Assembly (NCBI RefSeq): GCF_017377875.1
Contig: NZ_CP070975.1
Coordinates: 2,294,001 to 2,358,000 of the forward strand
Direction of reading: 5' to 3'
DNA from: Alcaligenes sp. SORT26
GTDB taxonomy: Bacteria; Pseudomonadota; Gammaproteobacteria; Burkholderiales; Burkholderiaceae_B
DNA: 64,000 bases
Both the position numbers and the translations under genes were made by a program. Each line of letters starts with the position of its first letter. The stretch's first letter is position 1. Under the pieces are notes generated by a model. The model was given only the letters and a program-made list of their open reading frames with translations, searched no databases and had not been told where the DNA came from. Shown piece by piece: positions 28,837 to 39,204 of the stretch.

Positions 28837-29703
28837 TTGAGTTCGCAAGACCTAAGTACCCTGATCAGCCGGGCTGAGCGCGTTCTTGCTCAACTGGAAG
28901 CCTGGCTGCCCCCTGCTCCACCCCCCATCAACTGGGATGCACATGCTTTTCGCTGGCGCACTAACGGCGCACGCGGCTGGCTGGAAGGTGTTCAGCATGT
29001 GGCCTCTATCCACACTGAAGACCTGCATCACATTGAACGCCAAAAAGGCATTATCGAGCGCAACACCCGCCATTTCCTGGCTGGCAAACCCGCCAATAAC
29101 GTCTTGATGACGGGCGCTCGCGGCACGGGCAAAAGCTCGCTGGTCAAAGCCATGCTGGCCAAATTTGCCGACCAGGGCCTGCGCCTGATTGAAGTAGACA
29201 AGTCCGACCTGGGTGATCTGGGCACGATCATTGACCTGATCAGCGGCCGCCCCGAACACTTCATCATCTTCAGCGACGACCTGTCTTTTGAAGAAGGCGA
29301 AGCAGGCTACAAGGCGCTCAAATCCGTGCTGGACGGCTCCCTGGCCTCCCCCGGCGACAATGTGCTGATCTACGCCACATCCAACCGCCGTCACCTGATG
29401 CCCGAGTACATGAAGGAAAACCTGAGTACCTCCACGTCCGCAGACGGCGAGATCCACCCCGGTGAAGCGGTAGAAGAAAAGGTATCCCTGTCCGAGCGCT
29501 TTGGACTATGGTTGTCGTTTTACCCCTTTAAACAAGACGACTACCTGGACATTGTGTATTACTGGCTTGGCGCTTCGGGTTGCCCGGCAGAACACATTGA
29601 AAGCTCGCGCATGGAAGCCTTGCAATGGGCTTTGGAACGCGGCTCACGCTCCGGCCGGGTAGCACGTCAATTTGCAAGAGATTGGACCGCTAGACATGTC
29701 TAA
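28837..29703 (+). CDS. DUF815-family AAA-type ATPase
   Basis: The 288-residue protein contains Walker A GARGTGKSS and an ATP-binding core with FIIFSDDLSFEEGE as the likely Walker B region, which is the DUF815 pattern. Function is not established for the family. Translation appears to start at TTG at 28837, six bases after ACGGAG. The gene overlaps the Nudix gene by eight bases, so three genes (28837-31419) are coupled. Confidence 0.87.
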   Translation: MSSQDLSTLISRAERVLAQLEAWLPPAPPPINWDAHAFRWRTNGARGWLEGVQHVASIHTEDLHHIERQKGIIERNTRHFLAGKPANNVLMTGARGTGKSSLVKAMLAKFADQGLRLIEVDKSDLGDLGTIIDLISGRPEHFIIFSDDLSFEEGEAGYKALKSVLDGSLASPGDNVLIYATSNRRHLMPEYMKENLSTSTSADGEIHPGEAVEEKVSLSERFGLWLSFYPFKQDDYLDIVYYWLGASGCPAEHIESSRMEALQWALERGSRSGRVARQFARDWTARHV

Positions 29704-30697
29704 ACCCACGTTGGAAGTGGCCGTTGGCGTTTTACTGAACCAACACGGCCAAGTGCTACTGGGAAAACGCCCAGCCGATAAACCCTGGCCAGGCTGGTGG
29801 GAACTACCAGGCGGCAAGATCGAATCGGGCGAGAGCGTCATACAGGCGCTGGTACGGGAACTGCGCGAAGAACTCGGCATTGAAACCACCCAAGCACACC
29901 CCTGGGTCACCTATACACACGAATACCCCAAGAATTTCGTCAAACTCTCTTTCTGCCTGGTGCGGGAATGGGAAGGCGAACCGCAGTGCCTGGAAGGCCA
30001 GGAGCTTGCCTGGGTCAACCCAAAAGGTCCTCTGGAAGTAGGCCCTGTCCTGCCCGCCACCGAGCCTCCGCTGAAATGGCTGCAACTGCCCGAACGCTAT
30101 CTGATTACCAACATCGACGAGCCGGCCCGCTTACCCGCCTATCTGGAACAACTGGAACATGCCCTGCAACAAGGCCCGGCATTAGTCCAGTTTCGTGAGC
30201 CAGCCTGGGCTGCCCGGCCCGATGCCGAATTCCATCTGCACCAAGCGTTCCTGCAAGTGGTGAACCTGTGCCAGCGCTACCAAGCCCGCTGCCTGGTCAA
30301 TAGCCTGCACCCCGAAAGTTGGTGGGACCACGCCGATGGTGTGCATTTGCGCGCCAGCGATGCTCAAGCCCTGTCCGCGAAATGTCACGACACCCTGACG
30401 ACATTTCCTGCGATCAGCAAAGGCTTGATCGGCATGTCCACGCACAATGAAAGTGATATTGGAATAGCCCGCAAAATCCAGGCGGACTTTCTGGTTCTGG
30501 GCCATGTCCTGGAAACCTCCTCCCATCCCGGCGATCCCGGCATGGGCTGGGCCCGTTTTGCCAGCCTGGCAGAAAACGCTGGCCTCCCTGTGTTTGCCAT
30601 CGGCGGACAATCGGCCCACACCCTGGCCGACGCACGCGAGCACGGCGCACACGGTATTGCCGGTATTCGCCATATGTTGGACAACGATCCGGCATGA
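29696..30697 (+). CDS. Nudix hydrolase fused to a ThiE-like domain
   Basis: This 333-residue protein has an N-terminal MutT-type Nudix domain with a complete Nudix box, from GGKIESGES to REELGIE, likely cleaning oxidised nucleoside triphosphates. A C-terminal half resembles thiamine-phosphate synthase/TenI barrels (YLITNIDEPARLP, then FLVLGHVLETSSHPG and FAIGGQSAHTLADAREHGAHGIAGI). The start at 29696 overlaps the DUF815 gene. The function of the second domain is unclear; this architecture occurs in proteobacterial MutT proteins. Confidence 0.88.
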   Translation: MSKPTLEVAVGVLLNQHGQVLLGKRPADKPWPGWWELPGGKIESGESVIQALVRELREELGIETTQAHPWVTYTHEYPKNFVKLSFCLVREWEGEPQCLEGQELAWVNPKGPLEVGPVLPATEPPLKWLQLPERYLITNIDEPARLPAYLEQLEHALQQGPALVQFREPAWAARPDAEFHLHQAFLQVVNLCQRYQARCLVNSLHPESWWDHADGVHLRASDAQALSAKCHDTLTTFPAISKGLIGMSTHNESDIGIARKIQADFLVLGHVLETSSHPGDPGMGWARFASLAENAGLPVFAIGGQSAHTLADAREHGAHGIAGIRHMLDNDPA

Positions 30698-31419
30698 CGC
30701 CACACGTCACTATTTCGGAACACGAAGGCGTACGCTACCTGCACCTGGGCTCTGCCTGGGTGCAGGGCGCCATGCGCCTGGATGCGCCCGATCAGCTAGA
30801 GCTGCACTACATCCGACAGATGATGATCTGGACCTTGTTCCAGGCCGAACCCCGTCGCATTGCCCAGCTTGGTTTGGGCGCAGGCAGCCTGACGCGCTTT
30901 TGCTACCAGCACTTCCCCCAGACGCGTATCGACGCTGTGGAAATCAACCCGGAAGTCGTGCAAGCCAGTCGTCTGCTGTTTAATCTGCCGTCCGACGACG
31001 AGCGCCTGAACGTACACACGGTAGACGCGCTGGACTATCTGGATGCCGTGCATGGCGAACTGGATGTGCTGCAAATTGACGTGTATTCCGATCAGGCCGA
31101 GCACCCTGCGCTGGAAAGCGAAGCCTTTTATCAGGCCTGCCGCAAAGCACTGAGCCCGCAAGGACTGCTGACGGTGAATTTGCTGGGGTCGGAGCTGGTA
31201 CATGCGCGTAATCTGCATGCACTGCAAGAGAGTTTCCCGGCCGTGGTCTGGTTGCCTGAAACGCACGATGGCAACCTGGTTGCTCTGGCCTTTGCCGACC
31301 CGCCACAAATTGATTTTGATGATCTGTACGAACGGGCCGAGCTGATTCACGCCACCTTAGGCTTGGCAGACGGCAAAGAATGGGTAGATGGGCTGTATGC
31401 CTGGATGGATCAGGACTGA
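30694..31419 (+). CDS. Spermidine-synthase-like methyltransferase-fold protein
   Basis: The 241-residue protein has the Rossmann core of the spermidine synthase family, with the nucleoside-binding stretch RRIAQLGLGAGSLTRFCYQ and the acidic VEINPEVVQASRLLF. It is shorter than true SpeE and lacks the usual N-terminal beta-domain, so polyamine synthesis is uncertain. It overlaps the Nudix gene by four bases (ATGA). Confidence 0.8.
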   Translation: MTPHVTISEHEGVRYLHLGSAWVQGAMRLDAPDQLELHYIRQMMIWTLFQAEPRRIAQLGLGAGSLTRFCYQHFPQTRIDAVEINPEVVQASRLLFNLPSDDERLNVHTVDALDYLDAVHGELDVLQIDVYSDQAEHPALESEAFYQACRKALSPQGLLTVNLLGSELVHARNLHALQESFPAVVWLPETHDGNLVALAFADPPQIDFDDLYERAELIHATLGLADGKEWVDGLYAWMDQD

Positions 31420-31499
31420 GGCGGTTTCCGTGGACCTTCAAGCGATGATGCGGGCATCGCTGTTGAATGACAGCCAAGCCAAGCCAAGCTAAGCCCAAA

Positions 31500-31526
31500 G
31501 CCTGACTAGAGCAGATCCAGTCAGGC
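31500..31526. terminator. Hairpin in the convergent gap before the outer-membrane channel gene
   Basis: GCCTGACT pairs with AGTCAGGC over an 11-base loop. A smaller hairpin (GCGATG/CATCGC, 31442-31460) and a CCAAG-type pentanucleotide repeat (31472-31495) fill the rest of the 112-bp gap. No T-run follows, so termination is only probable. Confidence 0.4.
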
Positions 31527-31531
31527 CGACG

Positions 31532-33007
31532 CTATTCTGCTTTGGCGGCTGGATCAGCCTCTACAGCTTTCGGCTCTTCGGGATTCAGACCTGTCGCTAC
31601 ATCCCAACCGCCGCCCAAGGCCACCATCAGCTTGACCGAAGCCCGCAGACGTTGAGACTCCAGATCCAAAGCCTGCCGCTCTGCCGACAAAGCCGTGGCC
31701 TGGGTTTGCGCCAAGCTCAGGAAGTCCACCAGACCAGCATCAAACTGGTTACGCGTCAGTTGCAAGGACTCGCGTGCTGCAGCCAGCGCGCGCGCCTGGC
31801 TGGCTTGCTCCAGCTCCAGGCCATTGCGTTCAGACAAGGCATCTTCCACCTCTTTCAGCGCATTCAGCACCGTCTGGCGGTAGGTGGCCAATTGTTCGTC
31901 ATAGCTGGCCTCGGCCTGCTCAACCTGAGCACGACGTGCGCCAAAATCCAGCAAAGTCAGGGCGAAAGCAGGTCCCAAGGACCAGACACGCGCAGGGGCC
32001 GTCAACCACTCGCTTAAATCACTGCTACTAAAACCTCCACTGGCTTTCAGGCTCAGGCTGGGGAACCACGCCGCTTTGGCCACACCAATCTGGGCATTAG
32101 CCTGTGCCATGCGTCGCTCGGCGCGAGCCACATCCGGACGACGTTCCAGCAAGCTGGACGGCAAGCCCACGGGTACATCCGGGGCAACCGGCCAAGGCGC
32201 ATTAGGCACCACTTCAAACTGGGACGGCGCGCGGCCCACCAAGACGGCCATCGCGTGCTGATACGTGGCTTTTTCCCGATTCAGAGCCAAGCGCTGGGTG
32301 CGTGCACCTTCAAGTTGGCTCAAGGCTGCCGCCACATCTCCCGGCGCCGAAAAACCGGCGTCCAGGCGATTCTGATTAATCTGCAAAGAGCGCTCGTAGG
32401 CTGCCACAGTTTGATCCAGCACTCGTTCGCTGGATTCAACACTGCGGTACTGCAAATAGGTTTGCGCCAATTGAGACTGCAGGCTCAAACGGGTAGCGGC
32501 CATATCAGCAGCACTGGCTTGCAGACCCGCATCACCCGCCTCGACCTGACGACGAATTCGCCCCCACAAATCCACTTCCCAATTCACGGTAATACTGGCG
32601 TCGTAAGCGCTGCTGCTTTGGCTAGTATCGCCCGAGCCACTGCCACGCCGTGTCGTGCCGACCGAACTGCCCACTTGCGGGAACTGAGTCGAGCGCGTGT
32701 TGGACAAGGTAGCCTGCGCCTGACGGACGCGTGCCTGTGCTTGCTGCAAGGTGAAGTTCTGTTCGTTCAGGCTTTGCATCAAGGCGTTGAGCACGCCGTC
32801 ATTCAGGCTTTCCCACCAGGGTCCCCGATCCTTCAAATCAGCCGGTTCCGCCTGCTTCCAGGCCGTGGAGCGTACCTCTTCCCGAAAGTGCTCGCCAAGC
32901 GGCGCATCAGGTCGTTGATAATCCGGTCCAACAGCACATGCGGACAAGAGCAGCACCATCCCAGCCAGTGCAAAGCGCGGAAACATCGTGGCAGTAGAAA
33001 TAGGCAT
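31532..33007 (-). CDS. RND efflux outer-membrane channel lipoprotein (NodT/OprM family)
   Basis: The 491-residue protein is a TolC-like channel with two OEP repeats. It has a lipoprotein signal with Cys in LLLSACAVGPDYQRP, the standard OprM/NodT start. Long amphipathic helices rich in Gln and Ala (VRQAQATLSNTRSTQFPQVG) build the periplasmic tunnel. It is the last gene of the mdtABC-type operon, six bases after mdtC, so it should serve that pump. Confidence 0.92.
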   Translation of the reverse strand: MPISTATMFPRFALAGMVLLLSACAVGPDYQRPDAPLGEHFREEVRSTAWKQAEPADLKDRGPWWESLNDGVLNALMQSLNEQNFTLQQAQARVRQAQATLSNTRSTQFPQVGSSVGTTRRGSGSGDTSQSSSAYDASITVNWEVDLWGRIRRQVEAGDAGLQASAADMAATRLSLQSQLAQTYLQYRSVESSERVLDQTVAAYERSLQINQNRLDAGFSAPGDVAAALSQLEGARTQRLALNREKATYQHAMAVLVGRAPSQFEVVPNAPWPVAPDVPVGLPSSLLERRPDVARAERRMAQANAQIGVAKAAWFPSLSLKASGGFSSSDLSEWLTAPARVWSLGPAFALTLLDFGARRAQVEQAEASYDEQLATYRQTVLNALKEVEDALSERNGLELEQASQARALAAARESLQLTRNQFDAGLVDFLSLAQTQATALSAERQALDLESQRLRASVKLMVALGGGWDVATGLNPEEPKAVEADPAAKAE

Positions 33008-33013
33008 ATCAGC

Positions 33014-36000
33014 TTATGTATTCAAGTTTGTCTGGTTCTTGCGGCGCATGAAGCGGTGTCGCAAACGATCCAGATAAAGATAAACCACGGGCGTGGTGTA
33101 CAAGGTCAGGATTTGACTGAGCACCAAACCACCCACAATGGTGACCCCCAAGGGCTGGCGCATTTCCACGCCGGGCCCGGACGCCATAATCAAAGGAATA
33201 GCCCCGAAGATGGCAGACAAGGTCGTCATCATGATGGGACGGAAACGCACCAGGCAAGCCTCGTAGATGGCCTCACGCGAATCCATGCCGCGCTCACGCT
33301 CCATCTGCAAAGCGTAGTCCACCATCATGATGGCGTTTTTCTTGACGATACCAATCAGCAAGAACACCCCGATCATGGCAATCAGGTTGAACTCGCCACT
33401 GGTCATCATCAGGGCCAGCAAAGCCCCAATCCCGGCAGAGGGCAAGGTCGACAGAATGGTGAGCGGGTGCATATAGCTCTCGTACAGCATCCCCAGCACG
33501 ATATACAAGGCCACCAAAGCGGCCAGGAACATCATGGGCTGCTTGGCCAGGGCATCGAGCATCTGCGCGGTATTGCCTTCAAACCCGGCCTGAATCTCGC
33601 GGGTAGGCAGTTGAATACGTGCCATAGCCTGCTCAATCGCTGCCGTCGCTTCGCTAAGGGTGACACCTTCAGCCAGGCCAAAAGACACCGACTCGGCCAC
33701 TAACAAGCCCATATGATTAATACTGCGCGGGGCCGTGCCAGTCGTGAAACGGGTAAAAGCGGACAAGGGCACTCGGGTGCCGTCCTTGGCAACTACTTCA
33801 ATTTCCTTCAGGGACTCCAGGTCCTGGGCAAAGCGCGGCTCTACCTCCATGACCACGTAATACTGGTTCAAGCGGCCAAAAATCGTGGAAACCTGGCGCT
33901 GGGAGAAGGAGTTGTTCAAGGTGCCCGCCACCATAGACATATCAATGCCCAGGCGAGTCGCCATATCACGATCAATCTCCAACTGCACCAAACCGGCCTT
34001 GTCGTCGGTGCCTGTGTCCACGTCTACCAGCTCCGGCAATTCAGCCATCGCCTGCTGTACCTTGGGCAGCCAGGTTTTCAGCAACTCCAGATCGCTACCC
34101 AGCAAGGAATAGTCGTAAGAGCCACTACGCCCACCGCCCCCGCTACCCACTGGGATATCCTGCTGCGGCACCATGAACATGCGTGCGCCCGGTGTCGTCG
34201 ATAAAGGATCACGCAGGCGGTTCACGATATCCGTGGTACTGGCCTTGCGCTCATCCATAGGCTTGAGTTCAACCAGAATAAAGGACGAGGTACTGCCACT
34301 ACGACCACCGGCAAACACGGCCACCGAACGAATATCCGGGTCCTGATTCAGAATGGAACGGAAGTATTCCAGCTTGGGCACCATGGACTGAAAGGAAGTA
34401 CCCCTGTCGACCCGGAAAAAGCCCATTAACTGGCCAGTGTCCTGCTGCGGAAACAAGCCCTTGGGCACCACGGTGTAGAGATACACATTCAGGCCAATGG
34501 TAGCGAACAGGGAGAACAGCATCAGACGATGATGCTTCAGCGCCCATTGCAAGGAGCGACGATAGCCCCGCCAGCTAACACTGCCTATCCAGCCCAGGAA
34601 ACGGCTGACAGGATGATTCGATTCATGCTCTTGCGGCCCCGAACGCAGCAAGCGTGCCGACATCATGGGAGTCAACATCAAAGAGATCACCAGCGACACC
34701 AGCACGGCCGTACACAAGGTGACGGCGAACTCCATGAACAAGCGTCCGGCCAGCCCCCCAATCAACCACAAGGGGATGAACACCGCGACCAGCGACAAAC
34801 TCATGGCCGTGACCGTAAAGCCCACCTCGCGCGTTCCTCGCAAGGCAGCCCTCATGGGGGACAAGCCTTTTTCCAGGTAACGCATAATGCTTTCCAGCAC
34901 CACGATGGCGTCATCGACCACAAAGCCGGTCGCCACAATCAAGGCCATCAAGGAAATGGTGTTCAGCGTAAAGCCAAACAAATGCATGAAGGCAAAGGTG
35001 CTGATCAGGGAAGCAGGCACCGCAATGGCTGGAATCAAGGCTGCGCGCCAGTTTCGCAGGAATAACAAGACCACCAGCACCACCAGTGCCACTGCAATAA
35101 TCAGGGTGAGCTGGGCCTCTTCCAGCGTGGCCCGAATACTGGGGGTGCGATCCTGTGCCACCGTCAACTGCGCCTGGCTAGGCAGCATTTCTTCAATATT
35201 GGGCAAGCGCTCGCGAATGGTGTTCACGGTCTCGATAATATTGGCACCGGCCTGACGCCGCACAATCAACAGAACCGCTTCCTGATTATTCCAATAACCC
35301 AGGCTATGAATGTTCTCGACCGAGTCCTCGACCGTGGCTACATCACCCAAACGGATAATCTGCCCATCCTGATTTTTCAGGACCAGAGGATCAAAAAAAC
35401 GGGCCTGATTGTATTGCTTGCCGGAATTGATCTGCCACTGACCCTGATCGCTTTCCAAGTAGCCGTTAGGTCGCAGGCTGTTCGCGTTATTGATGACCGC
35501 GCGCACATCATCCAGCGCGATTCCGGCCGATGCCAAGGCTTTGGGGTTCAAACCTACCCGGACCGCAGGCAAGGAGCCTCCGCCCACATCGACCGAACCC
35601 ACACCCGGAATCTGAGCCAGCTTCTGCTGCACAATGCCACTGGCCATATCAAAAAGCTGAGCTTTGTTCGCTGTCTGCGAGGTCAATGCCAGCACCATGA
35701 TGGGCATGGACGAAGGGTTAACTTTCTCGTAAGTCGGCACACTGGACATGCCGGACGGCAACATGGGCCGGGCCTGATTGATAGCGGCCTGCACATCACG
35801 TGCAGCCCCCTCAATATCCCGATCCAGTTCAAAGACCAGCATGATCTGGGCGGAGCCCTCGCTACTGCGAGAGCTCATCTCGGACACACCCGCGATAGAG
35901 CCTAAAGCCTGTTCCAGCGGCGTTGCCACACTGGAAGCCATGGTTTCAGGGCTGGCACCGGGCAAATTGGCCGAGATCGCAATCACCGGAAAATCCATTT

Positions 36001-36118
36001 CCGGCAAAGACGCCACAGGCAAGAGTCGCAAGGCCAATGCGCCCACCAGAACCATCGCCAGTGCCAGCAGACTGGAGCCCACTGGCCGGAAAATAAACAG
36101 CCCTAGCAAGCGTTTCAT
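33014..36118 (-). CDS. mdtC: RND multidrug efflux transporter MdtC
   Basis: This 1034-residue proton-driven pump subunit of the RND family has the classic two-times-six span layout with two large periplasmic loops. The N-terminal region (LPVASLPEMDFPVIAISANLPGASPETMASS) matches MdtC rather than MdtB. The proton-relay region around GFVVDDAIVVLE carries the key Asp residues. MdtB and MdtC form a heterotrimer. The start overlaps mdtB by four bases. Confidence 0.93.
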   Translation of the reverse strand: MKRLLGLFIFRPVGSSLLALAMVLVGALALRLLPVASLPEMDFPVIAISANLPGASPETMASSVATPLEQALGSIAGVSEMSSRSSEGSAQIMLVFELDRDIEGAARDVQAAINQARPMLPSGMSSVPTYEKVNPSSMPIMVLALTSQTANKAQLFDMASGIVQQKLAQIPGVGSVDVGGGSLPAVRVGLNPKALASAGIALDDVRAVINNANSLRPNGYLESDQGQWQINSGKQYNQARFFDPLVLKNQDGQIIRLGDVATVEDSVENIHSLGYWNNQEAVLLIVRRQAGANIIETVNTIRERLPNIEEMLPSQAQLTVAQDRTPSIRATLEEAQLTLIIAVALVVLVVLLFLRNWRAALIPAIAVPASLISTFAFMHLFGFTLNTISLMALIVATGFVVDDAIVVLESIMRYLEKGLSPMRAALRGTREVGFTVTAMSLSLVAVFIPLWLIGGLAGRLFMEFAVTLCTAVLVSLVISLMLTPMMSARLLRSGPQEHESNHPVSRFLGWIGSVSWRGYRRSLQWALKHHRLMLFSLFATIGLNVYLYTVVPKGLFPQQDTGQLMGFFRVDRGTSFQSMVPKLEYFRSILNQDPDIRSVAVFAGGRSGSTSSFILVELKPMDERKASTTDIVNRLRDPLSTTPGARMFMVPQQDIPVGSGGGGRSGSYDYSLLGSDLELLKTWLPKVQQAMAELPELVDVDTGTDDKAGLVQLEIDRDMATRLGIDMSMVAGTLNNSFSQRQVSTIFGRLNQYYVVMEVEPRFAQDLESLKEIEVVAKDGTRVPLSAFTRFTTGTAPRSINHMGLLVAESVSFGLAEGVTLSEATAAIEQAMARIQLPTREIQAGFEGNTAQMLDALAKQPMMFLAALVALYIVLGMLYESYMHPLTILSTLPSAGIGALLALMMTSGEFNLIAMIGVFLLIGIVKKNAIMMVDYALQMERERGMDSREAIYEACLVRFRPIMMTTLSAIFGAIPLIMASGPGVEMRQPLGVTIVGGLVLSQILTLYTTPVVYLYLDRLRHRFMRRKNQTNLNT

Positions 36119-39100
36119 GACGGTTTGTGCACCGACTTAGCGCTACGACGGGTAAAGCGATCAAAGAACAGATAGATCACCGGAGTCGTAAATAGCGTCA
36201 GCACCTGGCTGGCCAGCAGACCACCCACCATGACCAGGCCCAAGGGTTGACGCAACTCGGCACCAGAGCCGGTAGCCAGCATCAATGGAATCGCACTGAA
36301 CAAGGCCGCCAGGGTCGTCATCAGGATGGGACGGAAACGTAGCAAGGCCGCTTGATGAATCGCCTCTTGAGGGCTGGCACCCTGCTCCCGCTGCGCCTCC
36401 AATGCGAAGTCGATCATCATGATGGCGTTCTTTTTCACGATACCGATCAACAGAATGATCCCGATGACCCCGACCATATCCAGATCTCGTCCCGCCAGCA
36501 GCAAAGCCAACAACGCACCAATAGCAGCAGAAGGCAAAGTGGACAGAATCGTGATGGGGTGAATATAGCTTTCGTACAAAATGCCCAGCACGATGTACAT
36601 GGTCAGCACCGCAGCCAACATCAACCACAGTGTGCTGGACAAGGAAGCATGAAAGGCCTTGGCGGCACCCAAGTAGCGGGTATCCACCGAAGAGGGCATA
36701 CCGATCTCATCAGGCACGGTTTCAATGGCTTCAATCGCATCGGACAAGGAATACCTATCAGCCAGGTCAAAAGACACATTGACCGACGGGAACTGCCCCA
36801 ACCGCTCTACCGATAGCGTTGTCGGCACCAGTTGCACACGCGCCAGGGAGGTAATGGGGACGGGCGTACCAGCCGTCGTCATCACATGGATGTTTTCCAG
36901 ATCCTGTGGGCCTTGGCGATACGCATCCTGCACTTCCAGCACGACCCGGTATTGAGCAGACTGCGTATAAATCGTGGAGATCAAACGCTGCCCGAAAGCG
37001 TCGTACAAGGCATCATCAATATTGGCTTTGGTCACCCCCACACGGGCAGCCGCGTCACGGTCAATATCCAGCAGCACTTGCAAACCATCGTTTTGCAAGC
37101 TCATGGAGGCATCTTTAATCTGCGGCAAGGCATTGACGGCATCCAGCCAGCGCGGCATCCAGGTCTTCAGCACTTCTGTTTCCGGATCCGACAAGGCCAT
37201 CTGGTACACATTGCGGCTGATCTGGTCGTCCACCGTCAGTTCCTGAATGGACTGCTGGTACACCGACAAACCGGGAATATCTTTCAGGCGCTCATCCAGC
37301 CTGCTCATGATCTCATTGGCACCCGCTCGGCCCGAGCCGATGGGCTTCAGGGCAATTTGCAGACGGCCATTATTCAAGGTGGCATTGGTGCCATCGACCC
37401 CAATAAAAGAGGTGACTGCTTCCACATCCGGGTCCTCCAGCACAATGGCAACAGCCTGCTGCTGCAACTGCCCCATCGCCCGGAACGAGGCCGTTTGCGG
37501 CCCTTGGGTAATGGCTTGAATCAGGCCAGTGTCCTGTTGAGGGAAGAAACCTTTGGGGACGACGATATACAGCAGACCCGTCAAGGCGACGGTGCCCAGG
37601 GCCACCCACAAGGTCAAGGTCTGGTGCCGTAGCACGACAACCAGACCGCGATCGTAAGCCGCAATAAGTCGGTCCATCTGAGCGCCCAACCACGTGGTGA
37701 AGCGACCATACTGACGCTCGTCTTCGGGCTTGAGCATACGCGCGCACATCATGGGTGTCAGCGTCAGGGAGATGAACAGGGACAGCAAGATGGCCACGGC
37801 CAAGGTAATGGCAAACTCACGGAACAGACGGCCGATCACATCGCTCATGAACAAGAGCGGGATCAGTACCGCGATCAGGGAAATGGTCAGCGACAAGAGC
37901 GTAAAACCAATCTGCGCAGCGCCCTTCAAGGCGGCTTGCATAGCGGTTTCGCCTTTTTCAATATAGCGAGCGATGTTTTCGATCATCACAATCGCATCAT
38001 CGACCACAAAGCCGGTGGCAACCGTCAAGGCCATCAAGGTCAGATTATTAATGCTGAAGCCCCACATCAGCATGATGGCAAAGGTTGCGATCAGGGAAAT
38101 AGGCACCACGATGCTGGGAATCAGTGTCGCTGTCCAGGTGCGCAGGAACACGAAGGTCACCAGCACCACCAGCACAATCGCCAGCATCATTTCCTTTTGC
38201 ACATGGTCCACCGAATCCCGAATGGTCTGGGTACGGTCGGTAGCCACTTCCACATCCACACCTACCGGCAAGGAACGGCGAATCTCGGGCAGCAAGCTGT
38301 GAATCTGGTCCACCACATCGATGACGTTGGCTCCGGGCTGACGTTGAATATTCAGCAAAATCGCGGGGACCGTGCCCATCCAGGCCGCCTGACGTACGTC
38401 CTGCGCATCACGTACCACTTTGGCCAATTCGCCCAGGCGTACAGCGGCACCGTCTTTGTAGCTGACGATCAGGTTTTCGTAGTCTTGTACTGTTTTTAAC
38501 TGCTCGTTGGCACCAATGCTGGTGGAGCGTTGAGGGCCATCCAGATTCCCTTTGGGCTGATTCACGTTGGCCGCCACCACGGCTTGCCGCAGATGGCTCA
38601 AGGTCAGATTGCGCACCGCCAGCGCATTGGGATTGGCCTGAATACGCATGGCCGGTTCCTGCCCACCCGCAATACTGACCAGACCCACACCGGTAACCTG
38701 CGAGAGCTTCTGTGCCACCCGCACATCAATCAGGTCGCGCACCTCGTGCAAGGGCATATTGGGCGAGGTCACCGCCAGGGAAATGACAGGGGTATCGGCC
38801 GGATTGACCTTGTTATAAATAGGCGGTGCAGGCAAATCATTGGGCAGCATATTGGAGGCTGCATTAATCGCCGCCTGCACCTCTTGCTCGGCCACATCCA
38901 GCGACAGACCCAAATCAAACTGCAAAGTAATGCGCGATGCCCCGCCCGAGCTGGACGAGATCATCTGCGACAGGCCCGACATACTGCCGAAGCGCCTCTC
39001 CAGGGGTGAGGTAATCAGGGCTGCCACCACATCCGGGCTGGCCCCCGGGTACAAGGTGACCACCTGGATAGTGGGATAGTCCACCTGCGGCAAAGCGGCC

Positions 39101-39201
39101 ACAGGCAACATGCGATAGGCCAGCAAGCCGGACACCAGCAAGGCCACCATCGCCAAGGTGGTAGCTACCGGGCGCAGAATAAAAAGACGCGACATGCTCA
39201 C
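36115..39201 (-). CDS. mdtB: RND multidrug efflux transporter MdtB
   Basis: This 1028-residue partner of MdtC begins with RLFILRPVATTLAMVALLVSGL and VDYPTIQVVTLYPGASPDV, which are MdtB-specific. Proton-relay Asp residues are present in GFVVDDAIVMIENI. It sits three bases after the adaptor gene and overlaps mdtC. MdtABC pumps export bile salts, novobiocin and similar compounds in enterics; the substrates here are inferred from family only. Confidence 0.93.
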   Translation of the reverse strand: MSMSRLFILRPVATTLAMVALLVSGLLAYRMLPVAALPQVDYPTIQVVTLYPGASPDVVAALITSPLERRFGSMSGLSQMISSSSGGASRITLQFDLGLSLDVAEQEVQAAINAASNMLPNDLPAPPIYNKVNPADTPVISLAVTSPNMPLHEVRDLIDVRVAQKLSQVTGVGLVSIAGGQEPAMRIQANPNALAVRNLTLSHLRQAVVAANVNQPKGNLDGPQRSTSIGANEQLKTVQDYENLIVSYKDGAAVRLGELAKVVRDAQDVRQAAWMGTVPAILLNIQRQPGANVIDVVDQIHSLLPEIRRSLPVGVDVEVATDRTQTIRDSVDHVQKEMMLAIVLVVLVTFVFLRTWTATLIPSIVVPISLIATFAIMLMWGFSINNLTLMALTVATGFVVDDAIVMIENIARYIEKGETAMQAALKGAAQIGFTLLSLTISLIAVLIPLLFMSDVIGRLFREFAITLAVAILLSLFISLTLTPMMCARMLKPEDERQYGRFTTWLGAQMDRLIAAYDRGLVVVLRHQTLTLWVALGTVALTGLLYIVVPKGFFPQQDTGLIQAITQGPQTASFRAMGQLQQQAVAIVLEDPDVEAVTSFIGVDGTNATLNNGRLQIALKPIGSGRAGANEIMSRLDERLKDIPGLSVYQQSIQELTVDDQISRNVYQMALSDPETEVLKTWMPRWLDAVNALPQIKDASMSLQNDGLQVLLDIDRDAAARVGVTKANIDDALYDAFGQRLISTIYTQSAQYRVVLEVQDAYRQGPQDLENIHVMTTAGTPVPITSLARVQLVPTTLSVERLGQFPSVNVSFDLADRYSLSDAIEAIETVPDEIGMPSSVDTRYLGAAKAFHASLSSTLWLMLAAVLTMYIVLGILYESYIHPITILSTLPSAAIGALLALLLAGRDLDMVGVIGIILLIGIVKKNAIMMIDFALEAQREQGASPQEAIHQAALLRFRPILMTTLAALFSAIPLMLATGSGAELRQPLGLVMVGGLLASQVLTLFTTPVIYLFFDRFTRRSAKSVHKPS

Positions 39202-39204
39202 GGC

